DNA of 64,000 nt from Bacteroides sp. Its GTDB lineage: Bacteria > Bacteroidota > Bacteroidia > Bacteroidales > Bacteroidaceae. Position 1 is the first letter of the stretch; each line of letters opens with the position of its first letter. Location of the stretch: assembly GCF_030151085.1 (NCBI RefSeq), contig NZ_JASLER010000085.1:1-64000 (forward strand), in the 5' to 3' direction. The position numbers and the translations under genes were made by a program. Below, piece by piece: positions 18,704 through 27,138 of this stretch. Below the pieces are notes generated by a model. That model saw only the letters and a program-made list of their open reading frames with translations. It made no database searches and was not told the DNA's origin.

Positions 18704-18976
18704 ATGGAAGCAAAACTTTGCCAAAGTTGTGGAATGCCCCTGGCATCCGATGAAGTTCTCGGCACTAACGCCGATGGTAGCTTGAACCATGAATATTGTA
18801 CTTATTGTTATCAGAATGGAAAGTATACACAAGACTGCACCATGGACCAAATGATAGAACATTGTGCAGAATTCACTGCTGAATTCAATAAAGATGCCGG
18901 CACTAATTTTACCAAAGAAGAAGCCATTGCCGGTATGAAGGAATTCTTCCCGACGCTAAAGCGGTGGCAAGCATAA
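18704..18976 (+). CDS. Zinc-ribbon protein (PF12674-like)
   Basis: A 90-residue cytoplasmic protein of unknown function. The N-terminal half is a compact zinc ribbon with CQSCGMPL, then a spacer containing LGTNADGS and HEYCTYCYQNGKY, giving two Cys pairs. The C-terminal half ends FFPTLKRWQA. The same module, including LGTNAD and the terminal LPTLKRW, opens the AraC-type regulator at 49867, so this gene is a free-standing version of that domain. It is followed after 16 bp by a PF11756-type gene. Confidence 0.8.
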   Translation: MEAKLCQSCGMPLASDEVLGTNADGSLNHEYCTYCYQNGKYTQDCTMDQMIEHCAEFTAEFNKDAGTNFTKEEAIAGMKEFFPTLKRWQA

Positions 18977-18992
18977 GCTAAAAAAGAAGGGC

Positions 18993-19346
18993 ATGACACG
19001 TATAGAAAAAGAGAAGCAGACTGTAGAGCAAATGATCCGCCTTTATTGCGTAAAGAAAGAAGGGAATAAAGAATTATGCCCGAGGTGTCGTGAATTGTTA
19101 GAGTTTGCACATACAAAATTAACCCGTTGTCCTTTCGGAGAGGGAAAGCCTACATGTAGGCTCTGCCCCATCCACTGTTACAAACAGGAAATGAAAGAAC
19201 GAATGAGGGAAGTAATGAAATTCTCAGGTCCGCGAATGCTGCTATATCATCCTATCGCAGCATCCCGGCATCTGTGGAGGGAATACGGACATCAGTATTT
19301 GACCAAACTATTTGGCGAACCTTTCCAAGAGCAGCATAAACAGTAA
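18993..19346 (+). CDS. Nitrous oxide-stimulated promoter family protein (PF11756-like)
   Basis: A 117-residue Cys-rich protein of unknown function. It has EKEKQTVEQMIRLYC, CPRCRELLEFAHTKLTRCPFGEGKPTCRLCPIHCYK, and a C-terminal MLLYHPIAASRHLWRE, the layout I recall for the family. Seven closely spaced Cys in the middle suggest metal binding. It is likely cotranscribed with the zinc-ribbon gene before it. Its last 55 bp overlap the opposite-strand gene at 19292-19498. Confidence 0.8.
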   Translation: MTRIEKEKQTVEQMIRLYCVKKEGNKELCPRCRELLEFAHTKLTRCPFGEGKPTCRLCPIHCYKQEMKERMREVMKFSGPRMLLYHPIAASRHLWREYGHQYLTKLFGEPFQEQHKQ

Positions 19347-19498
19347 ACTATTTTCAAATCATAGCCTTCCAATGAAGCCTCCGGATCTTTTGGAACTACT
19401 TCTCCTTTGTCAGAAACATATACCGGCAAGCGATCTCCTTGCGTGTTCATCACACAAAATGCCCCCACTTTACATTGGGGGCAAACCATTTTACGCAT
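19292..19498 (-). CDS. Small zinc-ribbon-like protein (68 aa)
   Basis: Unrecognised protein with two Cys clusters: VCPQCKVGAFC near the N-terminus and YCLCCSWKG near the C-terminus, arranged like a zinc ribbon. It starts 2 bp after the MaoC stop on the same strand, which supports a real cotranscribed gene despite its small size. Its 3' end overlaps the convergent gene at 18993-19346 by 55 bp. Confidence 0.65.
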   Translation of the reverse strand: MRKMVCPQCKVGAFCVMNTQGDRLPVYVSDKGEVVPKDPEASLEGYDLKIVYCLCCSWKGSPNSLVKY

Positions 19499-19500
19499 AA

Positions 19501-19965
19501 TCAGTTAAAATAATATAGGAAAATAGCTACTCCTTCGAGTGCTTTCTTCTTCTCACCTTGAATCTCGATAGCAAACTTAATTTCTGCTTTTGCCACTCCA
19601 CGAAGATTCGCCAAAGAGTGCAGACTGGCTACCAGACGAACACTTTGTCCTGACAATACAGCCTGACCAAACTTCATCTTATCAATACCATAATTAATCA
19701 TCATCTTAAGATTGTTCACCTCAATGATCTGATTCCACAGATAAGGTAACATAGACAATGTCAGATAACCATGTGCAATAGTGCTATTAAAAGGGCTTTC
19801 TACTTTCGCGCGCTCCGTATCGACATGAATCCACTGATGGTCTAACGTAGCATCGGCAAAGAGGTTGATACGCTCTTGCGGAAGATCTACATATTCCGAA
19901 ACACCAATCTGCTGACCTACCAGCTTTTCAAAATCCTCATACGAATTAATAATCACTTTTTCCAT
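19501..19965 (-). CDS. MaoC-family (hot-dog fold) dehydratase/hydratase
   Basis: Probable (R)-specific enoyl-CoA hydratase-like enzyme; the substrate is unknown. The 154 residues contain FADATLDHQWIHVDTERA, the MaoC hydratase motif with catalytic Asp and His, followed by TIAHGYLTLSMLPYLW. Size and order match single-domain MaoC proteins. A near-ideal -33/-7 promoter lies upstream, and a small zinc protein follows directly. Confidence 0.9.
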   Translation of the reverse strand: MEKVIINSYEDFEKLVGQQIGVSEYVDLPQERINLFADATLDHQWIHVDTERAKVESPFNSTIAHGYLTLSMLPYLWNQIIEVNNLKMMINYGIDKMKFGQAVLSGQSVRLVASLHSLANLRGVAKAEIKFAIEIQGEKKKALEGVAIFLYYFN

Positions 19966-19987
19966 TATTCTCTATTTATTTGGGAAA

Positions 19988-20018
19988 CAAATATACTTCT
20001 AATTCCCGCAAGTACAAA
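19988..20018 (-). promoter_or_regulatory. -33/-7 promoter of maoC operon
   Basis: On the minus strand TTTG (20015-20018) and TATATTTG (19988-19995) are separated by 19 bp, matching the Bacteroides consensus. The start codon at 19965 is 22 bp downstream of the -7 box. Confidence 0.7.
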
Positions 20019-20101
20019 AAGTAAAGTATCTTTTCACAAAAAAAAAAGATAACTAAGCCTTCTTTTTAAATATAACACCTTAATATATCTCTGAAAAAAT
20101 G

Positions 20102-20109
20102 TATATTTG
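20102..20109 (+). promoter_or_regulatory. -7 box placed 4 bp before the SDR start codon
   Basis: TATATTTG is an exact TAnnTTTG. The ATG at 20114 follows after only four bases, so the transcript would have almost no leader. The box also overlaps an in-frame upstream ATG at 20099, arguing against that start. Confidence 0.5.
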
Positions 20110-20113
20110 TTCT

Positions 20114-20839
20114 ATGAAACATGCCATTATCATAGGTGCCACCTCGGGCATTGGACAAGAAGTAGCCAAGTTGCTAATACAGCAAGGTTGGCGAATCGGT
20201 ATTGCGGGTAGAAGAGAAGACGCTTTGAAAGAAATGCAAACTACCGCCCCCACTCAGATAGAAATAGAACAACTAGACGTAACCAAGGAAGATGCCACAG
20301 TACATTTGCACCAACTGATAGAAAAGCTTGGAGGAATGGATTTATTTTTCCTTAGTTCAGGAATCGGTTATCAAAATAAGGATTTAAATCCGGAAGTGGA
20401 ACTGAATACAGCTCGTACTAATGTAGAGGGCTTTATCCGTATGGTAACAGTAGCTTTCAGCTATTTCAAAGAAAATAAGGGAGGACATATTGCTGTTATC
20501 AGTTCCATTGCAGGTACTAAAGGATTAGGAGTTGCTCCTGCCTATTCTGCCACCAAACGATTTCAAAATACATACATTGATGCTTTGGCACAATTATCAA
20601 AAATGCAACGTCTGAATATCCTATTTACAGATATTCGTCCGGGATTTGTTGCCACCGATTTACTTAAAAATGAGAAATACCCTATGTTGATGCAAGCTGA
20701 TCGTGTAGCACAGCAGATTATCAAAGCTTTAGACCAAAAGAAACGGGTGGTTGTGATAGATGTTCGTTATCGAATATTGGTCTTTTTTTGGCGGATGATT
20801 CCACGATGGATATGGGAAAGGTTGCCTATAAAAAATTGA
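20114..20839 (+). CDS. SDR family NAD(P)-dependent oxidoreductase
   Basis: Classical short-chain dehydrogenase, substrate unknown. From the Met at 20114 the protein has the cofactor loop IIIGATSGIGQEV at its N-terminus, LSSGIGYQN in place of NNAG, the catalytic ISSIAGTKG and YSATKRFQNTYIDAL (Tyr-x3-Lys), and DIRPGFVATDL. The C-terminus is basic and aromatic (RILVFFWRMIPRWIWERLP), which may be a membrane-associating tail. The upstream in-frame ATG at 20099 lies inside the -7 box, so I reject it. Confidence 0.87.
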   Translation: MKHAIIIGATSGIGQEVAKLLIQQGWRIGIAGRREDALKEMQTTAPTQIEIEQLDVTKEDATVHLHQLIEKLGGMDLFFLSSGIGYQNKDLNPEVELNTARTNVEGFIRMVTVAFSYFKENKGGHIAVISSIAGTKGLGVAPAYSATKRFQNTYIDALAQLSKMQRLNILFTDIRPGFVATDLLKNEKYPMLMQADRVAQQIIKALDQKKRVVVIDVRYRILVFFWRMIPRWIWERLPIKN

Positions 20840-20880
20840 ATTCGTATCTTTACGCTAACAAACATAAACATATATCCAAT

Positions 20881-21861
20881 ATGAAAAGAAATTCTATATA
20901 TATCCTGGCTACAGCTGCCATTGCCTTGTGTGTAGGTTCCACCCTGCCTTTCCTTGCCGGTAGCAGTACTCTGAACCCTGAACGTGACTCTGTTAAATCG
21001 GAAGTTCCTTATTGTGTCACCTCTCCCACCGTACCGGATAAAATAAACTTTGCCGGACAAGATATTGACTTGAAACGCTATGACCATCGCGAGCGCATGG
21101 ATCGCGAATTGATGTCTTTTACTTATATGCATTCTACTACAATGCTTATCGTAAAACGGGCAAATCGTTATTTTCCGGTTATAGAACCTATATTAAAAGC
21201 GAATGGCATACCCGATGACTTCAAATATCTTGCTGTTATCGAAAGCAGCCTCAACCCTCTAGCCAAATCTCCCGCAGGTGCCGCCGGATTATGGCAGTTC
21301 ATGCCTGTCACCGGAAAAGAATTCGGATTAGAAGTTAACAACAGTGTTGACGAGCGTTACTTTATAGAAGAGGAAACAAAAGCCGCCTGCAAATACCTGA
21401 AACAAGCCTATAATAAATATGGTAACTGGCTCTGTGTTGCTGCTGCATATAACGCCGGACAAGGTCGTATCTCTTCACAATTGGAGAAGCAAATGGTAGA
21501 TCAGGCAGTCGATTTGTGGTTGGTTGAAGAAACTTCCCGCTATATGTTCCGCCTGTTAGCAGCCAAAGCAGTCATCAACAACCCGCAACAATATGGTTTT
21601 CTGTTAAAACGGGAACATCTTTATCCGCCTATTCCTTACACGGAAGTAACAGTCACCACAGGCATCAGCGACCTTGCAAAATATGCCAAAGAGAAAGGTA
21701 TAACTTTTGCCCAACTGAAAGATGCCAACCCGTGGCTGCGCGACACCTCTTTAATGAATAAAAGCGGACGTACCTATGTCTTAAAAATACCGACACAAGC
21801 CGGCATGCATTATGATCCTAAGAAAACAGTACCTTATAATAAGAATTGGGTAATCAACTAA
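20881..21861 (+). CDS. Lytic transglycosylase, SLT family with LysM-like tail
   Basis: Periplasmic muramidase-type enzyme that cleaves glycan strands of peptidoglycan. I chose the Met at 20881 because it opens a signal-peptide-like stretch (ILATAAIALCVGSTLPFLAG) and the frame upstream overlaps the SDR gene. The SLT domain has the catalytic Glu in LAVIESSLNPLAKSPAGAAGLWQFMP and AAAYNAGQGRI. The C-terminal 60 residues (ITFAQLKDANPWLRDTSL...GRTYVLKIP) look like one LysM-type module. It resembles MltD in layout. Confidence 0.88.
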   Translation: MKRNSIYILATAAIALCVGSTLPFLAGSSTLNPERDSVKSEVPYCVTSPTVPDKINFAGQDIDLKRYDHRERMDRELMSFTYMHSTTMLIVKRANRYFPVIEPILKANGIPDDFKYLAVIESSLNPLAKSPAGAAGLWQFMPVTGKEFGLEVNNSVDERYFIEEETKAACKYLKQAYNKYGNWLCVAAAYNAGQGRISSQLEKQMVDQAVDLWLVEETSRYMFRLLAAKAVINNPQQYGFLLKREHLYPPIPYTEVTVTTGISDLAKYAKEKGITFAQLKDANPWLRDTSLMNKSGRTYVLKIPTQAGMHYDPKKTVPYNKNWVIN

Positions 21862-21880
21862 AAGAAAGTGAGGGTAGATT

Positions 21881-22549
21881 ATGATGTTAAACTTCGACTT
21901 TGTACTCAGGCTACTGGTGGCAGGGATATTAGGAGCTATTATCGGACTGGACCGGGAATACCGCGCTAAAGAAGCAGGCTACCGGACTCATTTTTTGGTA
22001 TCCTTGGGAAGTGCACTCATCATGATTGTATCTCAATATGGTTTCCAAGAGATAATCAAAGAAAGTAGTGTAACATTAGACCCTAGCCGTGTAGCTGCCC
22101 AAGTGGTTAGTGGCATCGGCTTCATCGGTGCAGGAACCATCATCTTCCAAAAACAGATTGTCAGGGGTCTAACAACCGCCGCCGGTATTTGGGCAACTGC
22201 CGGCATCGGGTTGGCTGTAGGTGCGGGTATGTACACCATCAGCATTGCGGCTACTTTGCTGACATTAGCCGGACTTGAACTTCTCAGCATTATATTCAAA
22301 AGCATCGGAATGAAAAGTTCTTCAGTAACATTTTCTACTCACAACGAAGCAACTCTCAAAGATATTTCGGAACGTTTTAATTCCCGGGATTACATGATTA
22401 TATCTTATAATATGAAAAAACAGGGTCAAGGAGAACACCTAAATTATCAGGTAACGATGGTTATCAAATCTAAGAGAAGCCACGACGAAGGACATTTATT
22501 GCAGTTAATGCAAGAATTCCCGGAAGTCAGTGTAGAAAGGATTGAATAA
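21881..22549 (+). CDS. MgtC/SapB-family membrane protein
   Basis: Inner-membrane protein related to MgtC; in pathogens MgtC inhibits the F-type ATPase, but the role here is unknown. The 222 residues begin with hydrophobic helices carrying the family text GAIIGLDREYRAKEAGYRTHFLVSLGSAL (split over two helices) and GIGFIGAGTI, with TTAAGIWATAGIGLAVG next. The last 75 residues are a cytosolic ACT-like domain. A second Met three bases on could be the start. It converges on the TIGR03915 gene with 6 bp between stops. Confidence 0.9.
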   Translation: MMLNFDFVLRLLVAGILGAIIGLDREYRAKEAGYRTHFLVSLGSALIMIVSQYGFQEIIKESSVTLDPSRVAAQVVSGIGFIGAGTIIFQKQIVRGLTTAAGIWATAGIGLAVGAGMYTISIAATLLTLAGLELLSIIFKSIGMKSSSVTFSTHNEATLKDISERFNSRDYMIISYNMKKQGQGEHLNYQVTMVIKSKRSHDEGHLLQLMQEFPEVSVERIE

Positions 22550-22555
22550 AGTTTA

Positions 22556-23326
22556 TTATTGCTTTTCCGTCATGTGTTTCCAATAACGCACCGGCATATC
22601 TTGCTTATGCTTTTTGGGATTGAGTCGTTCTTTAATACAGATTGCTTTGAAATAGGTTTTCCAAAGAGACTGGAAGAGTTTTTCATCTTTATCCATCAAA
22701 CTCTCGTCCAACATACCGGTTACAAGATGGGACTCACGGCTGTTCTCATCAAAGTTTACTTGGCGTACTTCTTTTAAATCGTAGTAATATCCGTATGCCC
22801 GTTTAATATCATATATCAACCAACGCTGATCGGCATAGCGATCTTTAAAATGATCTATTGCCAAAGGGAGCGCATTCTTCTCCGGCTCTACCGCAGCAAA
22901 AAAAGTACCATCCGCTGCTTTCTGAAAACGGACGAATTGCAATAAACGCAACCGTTCCCAATCCACCCGTTTCCACATGCGTGAAAATTCCAGTACATCA
23001 GGATCGGCAAAGTTTGTTTCAATAGAACGGGGAGCATCTATAGCCTTGCGGATATACCGAAATAACAGCAAAGCCGTTTCAGGTTCCTCTGCCAACCAAC
23101 ATTGAACGAGGCAAGTCAAGGCTGAAGAAGAAATTTTCTTTTGTAATCCATGCCAGACACGGTCGGCTTTTTCTCTATCGGTTATTACAGTAAAGACTTC
23201 ATCATAAAACAAGGGAAGCGGTTCTCCTTCCATAAGCAGTATATCAGGAAAAGTACGACGGGAGTATGCTTCGAAAACAGAAGTCAACAATCCCTCAAAG
23301 GTATTATCGAAAAGAAAAATATTCAT
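22556..23326 (-). CDS. TIGR03915-family putative DNA repair protein
   Basis: A 256-residue protein of the DUF4130/TIGR03915 type, found beside TIGR03916 radical SAM proteins in many bacteria. Visible features are IFLFDNTFEGLLTSVFEAYSRR at the start, KAIDAPRSIETNFADPDV..FSRMWKRVDWERLRLLQFVRF in the middle, and HFKDRYADQRWLIYDIKRAYGYYYDLKEV. Its start overlaps the stop of the upstream gene by 4 bp, showing tight coupling. The biochemical role is unproven. Confidence 0.88.
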   Translation of the reverse strand: MNIFLFDNTFEGLLTSVFEAYSRRTFPDILLMEGEPLPLFYDEVFTVITDREKADRVWHGLQKKISSSALTCLVQCWLAEEPETALLLFRYIRKAIDAPRSIETNFADPDVLEFSRMWKRVDWERLRLLQFVRFQKAADGTFFAAVEPEKNALPLAIDHFKDRYADQRWLIYDIKRAYGYYYDLKEVRQVNFDENSRESHLVTGMLDESLMDKDEKLFQSLWKTYFKAICIKERLNPKKHKQDMPVRYWKHMTEKQ

Positions 23327-24588
23327 TCGCCAAAGTCGAGCAGTAGTTGGCGCTCGTCCACTTTCTTTTTACTGGGTTTGGCTATCAGCAAACCACGTAC
23401 TCCTTGCGGGGTTAATTCATTGACTGTACGCATAGGCAACTCATTACAGGTAATGAAGTATTGCGCTTTCTTCATCACGATACCTATCTTTTTCAGCTCA
23501 TAAAAACCTAATTTAGAGAAACGGCGGGAAGCCACAATCAAACGGGCGGATTTCACACCGATACCTGGTATACGAAGTAAAGTTTCGTAATCTGCACGGT
23601 TTACATCTACCGGAAAACATTCGGGATGACGCAATGCCCACGATAACTTAGGATCAATCTCCAAATCAAGATCAGGATAAGCATCGTCCACTATCTCCTC
23701 CACCTTAAATTGGTAGAATCGCATCAGCCAATCTGCCTGATACAGGCGGTTTTCACGTACCAAAGGCGGTTGCTTTAATGCCGGAAGACGAGTATCGTAA
23801 GTATTCACTGAAATATAACCGGAATAATAGACGCGTCTCATAGAAGGTCCACGGTAAAGAGCGGATGAAAGATAAAGAATATCCTTGTCCGACTCTGATG
23901 TTGCACCTACAATCATCTGTGTACTTTGTCCGGCAGGAGCAAAACGAGGTGCATGACGATGTTTCTTTCGTTCTTCCGAACTTTCGAGCACCCCTTGCTG
24001 AATATATCGCATGGGGGCATACACACTCTTATGATCTTTCTCAGGAGCCAGTAACTTCAGATTTTCTTCTTTGGGAATTTCTACATTCACACTAAGACGG
24101 TCGGCATAAAGTCCGGCTTCGTTCACCAACTCACGACTTGCGCCGGGAATACTTTTCAGGTGAATATAGCCATTAAAACGATGAATGGTACGCAGGTCTT
24201 TGGCTACACGGACAAGGTGTTCCATGGTATAATCCGGATTACGTATTACTCCGCTACTAAGAAACAATCCTTCTATATAATTACGACGATAGAATTCCAT
24301 TGTAAGATCTACCAATTCGCTCACCGAAAGAGTGGCTCGCGGCAAATCGTTTGAACGGCGGTTGATGCAATAGGCACAATCGTAAATGCAATAGTTGGTA
24401 AGCATTACTTTAAGCAATGAGATGCAACGTCCGTCTTCAGCAAAGCTGTGGCAAATCCCCCATCCACCTACAGTATTGCCCAGCATGCCCGCTTTATTCG
24501 AGCGCACTGTGCCACTGGAGGAACAAGAGACGTCATACTTTGCCGACTCTGCCAGTATCTTCAACTTATTAAGTACGTTTTCATCCAT
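23323..24588 (-). CDS. TIGR03916-family radical SAM protein with HhH motif
   Basis: Putative DNA modification or repair enzyme. I chose the Met at 24588 (MDENVLNKLKILAESAKYD), just downstream of a TACTTTTG box; the 14 residues upstream are not family-like. The radical SAM cluster motif is CIYDCAYC, followed by SSGVIRNPDYTMEHL. A helix-hairpin-helix (RIPGIGVKSARLIVASRR) lies near residue 345, suggesting DNA binding. It is translationally coupled to the TIGR03915 partner. Confidence 0.9.
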   Translation of the reverse strand: MDENVLNKLKILAESAKYDVSCSSSGTVRSNKAGMLGNTVGGWGICHSFAEDGRCISLLKVMLTNYCIYDCAYCINRRSNDLPRATLSVSELVDLTMEFYRRNYIEGLFLSSGVIRNPDYTMEHLVRVAKDLRTIHRFNGYIHLKSIPGASRELVNEAGLYADRLSVNVEIPKEENLKLLAPEKDHKSVYAPMRYIQQGVLESSEERKKHRHAPRFAPAGQSTQMIVGATSESDKDILYLSSALYRGPSMRRVYYSGYISVNTYDTRLPALKQPPLVRENRLYQADWLMRFYQFKVEEIVDDAYPDLDLEIDPKLSWALRHPECFPVDVNRADYETLLRIPGIGVKSARLIVASRRFSKLGFYELKKIGIVMKKAQYFITCNELPMRTVNELTPQGVRGLLIAKPSKKKVDERQLLLDFGE

Positions 24589-24599
24589 AATACTCGTGC

Positions 24600-24607
24600 C
24601 AAAAGTA
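24600..24607 (-). promoter_or_regulatory. -7 box for the TIGR03916/TIGR03915 operon
   Basis: TACTTTTG on the minus strand fits TAnnTTTG and lies 11 bp upstream of the start codon at 24588, giving a very short leader. Confidence 0.5.
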
Positions 24608-24634
24608 GCAATAATCCTTGTTATAAACAAAAAA

Positions 24635-24656
24635 AGACCGCCAATCGTGGCAGTCT
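24635..24656 (-). terminator. Rho-independent terminator of the Hc1-like gene
   Basis: On the minus strand AGACTGCCA-CGAT-TGGCGGTCT forms a 9-bp stem with one G-U pair and runs into TTTTTTTG. It lies 27 bp past the stop of the gene at 24684. Confidence 0.8.
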
Positions 24657-24683
24657 TTCACAGCATTGATTATGCTTTTTTTC

Positions 24684-24857
24684 TTACTTTGCAGCGTCCA
24701 AAGATGCTTTACGGAAAGCTTTCATTGCTTTTTCGATTTCCAAAGAAGCCTTACGAGCACGAGTTCCGGCTGCTTTGTTACCATTTTCTAACTGAGCATT
24801 TGCATCTTTTGCGAATGCAGCATACAATTCTGCTACTTTTTCAACTAATTCTTTCAT
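24684..24857 (-). CDS. Histone H1-like Hc1-type protein (57 aa)
   Basis: Small basic Ala/Lys-rich protein resembling Bacteroidetes Hc1 nucleoid proteins: MKELVEKVAELYAAFAKDA, then GNKAAGTRARKASLEIEKAMKAFRKASLDAAK. I chose the Met at 24857 rather than 24893 because the family begins MK(E/D)L and a -7 box lies at 24891-24898, which would put the longer start upstream of transcription. It has its own terminator, so it is probably monocistronic. Confidence 0.85.
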   Translation of the reverse strand: MKELVEKVAELYAAFAKDANAQLENGNKAAGTRARKASLEIEKAMKAFRKASLDAAK

Positions 24858-24890
24858 AATCCTTTTAATTACTTCGTTAATAATGTCCGA

Positions 24891-24898
24891 CAAAAATA
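24891..24898 (-). promoter_or_regulatory. -7 box of the Hc1-like gene
   Basis: TATTTTTG on the minus strand fits TAnnTTTG and lies 33 bp upstream of the ATG at 24857. Confidence 0.5.
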
Positions 24899-24991
24899 CA
24901 CTCTTTCTCGAAATAAATGCAGAAAAACGATATTTTTTTTGAAATATTCCGCAAAATCGCTATAAAAAAGGATTCATACGCGTTTTTTCTA

Positions 24992-24999
24992 TACTTTTG
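24992..24999 (+). promoter_or_regulatory. -7 box placed 5 bp before the AlbA_2 start codon
   Basis: TACTTTTG fits TAnnTTTG, and the ATG at 25005 follows after five bases. A leaderless or near-leaderless message is expected. Confidence 0.5.
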
Positions 25000-25004
25000 C
25001 AGGT

Positions 25005-25649
25005 ATGAAACCGCTTACTGACACCGAATATATACACGCTCTCATAGCCGAAGGAGAGCACCAGCAGCAGGATTTCAAATTCGAAATTTCTGATGCCAGA
25101 AAAATTGCCAGAACTCTTTCAGCATTTGCCAATACAAAGGGAGGAAGATTACTTATCGGAGTGAAAGATAATGGAAAAATAGCTGGTGTACGTTCTGATG
25201 AAGAGCAATATATGATAGAAGCGGCAGCTCAACTTTATTGCCGACCGGAAATAAACTTCAGTATGCAAACTTACCAAGTAGAAGGGCGTAGCATTCTTGT
25301 TGTTCAGATTAACGAAAACGAACAAAAACCTGTATGTGCCAAAGATGAATCGGGCAAATATCTGGCTTACCTTCGCATCAAGGATGAAAATATTCTGGCT
25401 ACTCCCGTCCATTTGCGAGTTTGGCAACAAAGCGGAAGTCCTAAAGGCGAATTGATAGAATATACAGAACGGGAACAGTTACTCCTCAACTTACTGGAGA
25501 AAAATGACCGTTTATCTTTGAACCGTTATTGTAAACTAGCTCATCTTTCACGCTCCGCAGCCGAACATCTGTTAGCTAAATTTGTTCGTTATGACATTGT
25601 GGAACCCGTGTTCGAAGAACATAAGTTTCATTTCAGGCTGACAAAATAG
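25005..25649 (+). CDS. AlbA_2-domain putative DNA-binding protein
   Basis: A 214-residue protein with an N-terminal AlbA_2 domain (QDFKFEISDARKIARTLSAFANTKGGRLLIGVKDNGKIAGV) and FIRV-like AYLRIKDENILA, then a short C-terminal winged-helix-like region (LLNLLEKNDRLSLNRYCKLAHLSRSAAEHLLAKFVRYDIVEP). It lacks the GHKL-like middle and VTPQ linker of the related gene at 5000. The function is probably regulatory, but no target is visible. Confidence 0.82.
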   Translation: MKPLTDTEYIHALIAEGEHQQQDFKFEISDARKIARTLSAFANTKGGRLLIGVKDNGKIAGVRSDEEQYMIEAAAQLYCRPEINFSMQTYQVEGRSILVVQINENEQKPVCAKDESGKYLAYLRIKDENILATPVHLRVWQQSGSPKGELIEYTEREQLLLNLLEKNDRLSLNRYCKLAHLSRSAAEHLLAKFVRYDIVEPVFEEHKFHFRLTK

Positions 25650-25680
25650 TAAGAATGAAAGGTTTATAAGATAATGGAAT

Positions 25681-27069
25681 ATGGGAATAATCAATCTGAT
25701 CAATGATGTACTGTGGACATATATCCTGATTGCTTTATTGCTGGGATGCGCTGTATGGTTCACTATAAAAACCAAGTTCGTACAGTTCCGGATGATAAAG
25801 GAAATGGTACGCTTATTGGGAGATTCAAGTGGAAAAGGAGGAGCCGATGAAAAGCACATTTCTTCTTTCCAGGCATTCGCCATTTCTATTGCCAGCCGCG
25901 TAGGCACGGGTAACCTGGCAGGAGTAGCTACAGCAATTGCCGTAGGAGGTCCGGGAGCCATATTCTGGATGTGGGTTATCGCTTTATTCGGAGCAGCCAG
26001 TTCGTTTGTAGAATCTACATTAGCACAATTATATAAGATAAAAGGAAAAGACTCATTCATCGGCGGTCCTGCCTATTATATGCGCAATGGATTAAAACAA
26101 CCGTGGATGGGCGCTTTATTTGCTGTGCTTATCACTATCACTTTTGGTTTTGCTTTCAATTCCGTACAGAGCAATACACTGTGCGCTGCTTTTAAGGGTG
26201 CTTTTGGATTCGACCATGTCATTGTGGGAAGCATCATTACCGTATTAACTTTAATCATTATTTTCGGTGGCGTGCAACGTATTGCCAAGGTAAGCAGCAT
26301 CATTGTACCGGTGATGGCATTAGGATATATCGCTTTGGCACTTGTCATTGTTATCATAAGATTCAGAGAACTACCTGTTGTTATAGAATTGATTGTCAGT
26401 CATGCCTTCGGATGGGATGCAGCTTTGGGAGGCGGTGTAGGTATCGCTCTTATGCAGGGCATCAAACGTGGATTATTCAGTAACGAGGCCGGTATGGGTT
26501 CGGCACCGAATGTAGCGGCGACTGCCCATGTCAGTCATCCTGTAAAACAAGGACTGATTCAAACTTTGGGAGTATTTACCGACACGCTGATTATATGCAC
26601 TTGCACAGCTTTCATCATTCTATTTAGCGGCGCTCCGCTGGATGGCTCCACAAATGGCGTGCAACTGACACAGTATGCACTGACTAATGAGATCGGCCCG
26701 GCAGGTAGCATCTTCGTTGCGGTTGCCCTGTTCTTCTTCGCATTCAGCAGTATTCTGGGAAACTATTATTACGGAGAAGCGAATGTTCGCTACCTGACAC
26801 AGAAAAAATGGGTAGTAAGTGCTTATCGCATTCTGGTAGGTGGCATGGTGATGTTCGGCGCTCTTGCAGCTCTCGATGTAGCATGGAGCCTTGCAGATGT
26901 CACAATGGGACTTATGGCACTTTGTAACCTTATCGCTATCAGCCTACTGGGTAAATATGCTTTCAAACTCCTCGAGGATTACCGTGCACAGAAGCGAGCG
27001 GGCATCAAAGATCCTGTCTTCACAAAAGATAGGCTGAAAAACTTTGAAGGAGATATTGAATGTTGGTAA
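25681..27069 (+). CDS. Alanine/glycine:sodium symporter (AGCS family)
   Basis: Inner-membrane sodium-coupled amino-acid importer. The 462 residues contain about ten hydrophobic helices and family segments FQAFAISIASRVGTGNLAGVATAI, GGPGAIFWMWVIALFGAASSFVESTLAQLYK, GGPAYYMRNGL, and GIKRGLFSNEAGMGSAPNVAA. It lies 31 bp after the AlbA_2 gene on the same strand; cotranscription is possible but unproven. Substrate choice (Ala, Gly or another) cannot be told by eye. Confidence 0.93.
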   Translation: MGIINLINDVLWTYILIALLLGCAVWFTIKTKFVQFRMIKEMVRLLGDSSGKGGADEKHISSFQAFAISIASRVGTGNLAGVATAIAVGGPGAIFWMWVIALFGAASSFVESTLAQLYKIKGKDSFIGGPAYYMRNGLKQPWMGALFAVLITITFGFAFNSVQSNTLCAAFKGAFGFDHVIVGSIITVLTLIIIFGGVQRIAKVSSIIVPVMALGYIALALVIVIIRFRELPVVIELIVSHAFGWDAALGGGVGIALMQGIKRGLFSNEAGMGSAPNVAATAHVSHPVKQGLIQTLGVFTDTLIICTCTAFIILFSGAPLDGSTNGVQLTQYALTNEIGPAGSIFVAVALFFFAFSSILGNYYYGEANVRYLTQKKWVVSAYRILVGGMVMFGALAALDVAWSLADVTMGLMALCNLIAISLLGKYAFKLLEDYRAQKRAGIKDPVFTKDRLKNFEGDIECW

Positions 27070-27130
27070 GAAGTTTTGTGATTTATAATTTATGATTTAT
27101 ACAATTGTTGGTGTAAATCAACTTATTTCG

Positions 27131-27138
27131 TACTTTTG
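27131..27138 (+). promoter_or_regulatory. -7 box upstream of the gene at 27193
   Basis: TACTTTTG fits TAnnTTTG, with a TTGG at the -33 position 19 bp upstream. It is flanked by AT-rich inverted segments at 27080-27101 and 27161-27190. Confidence 0.5.
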
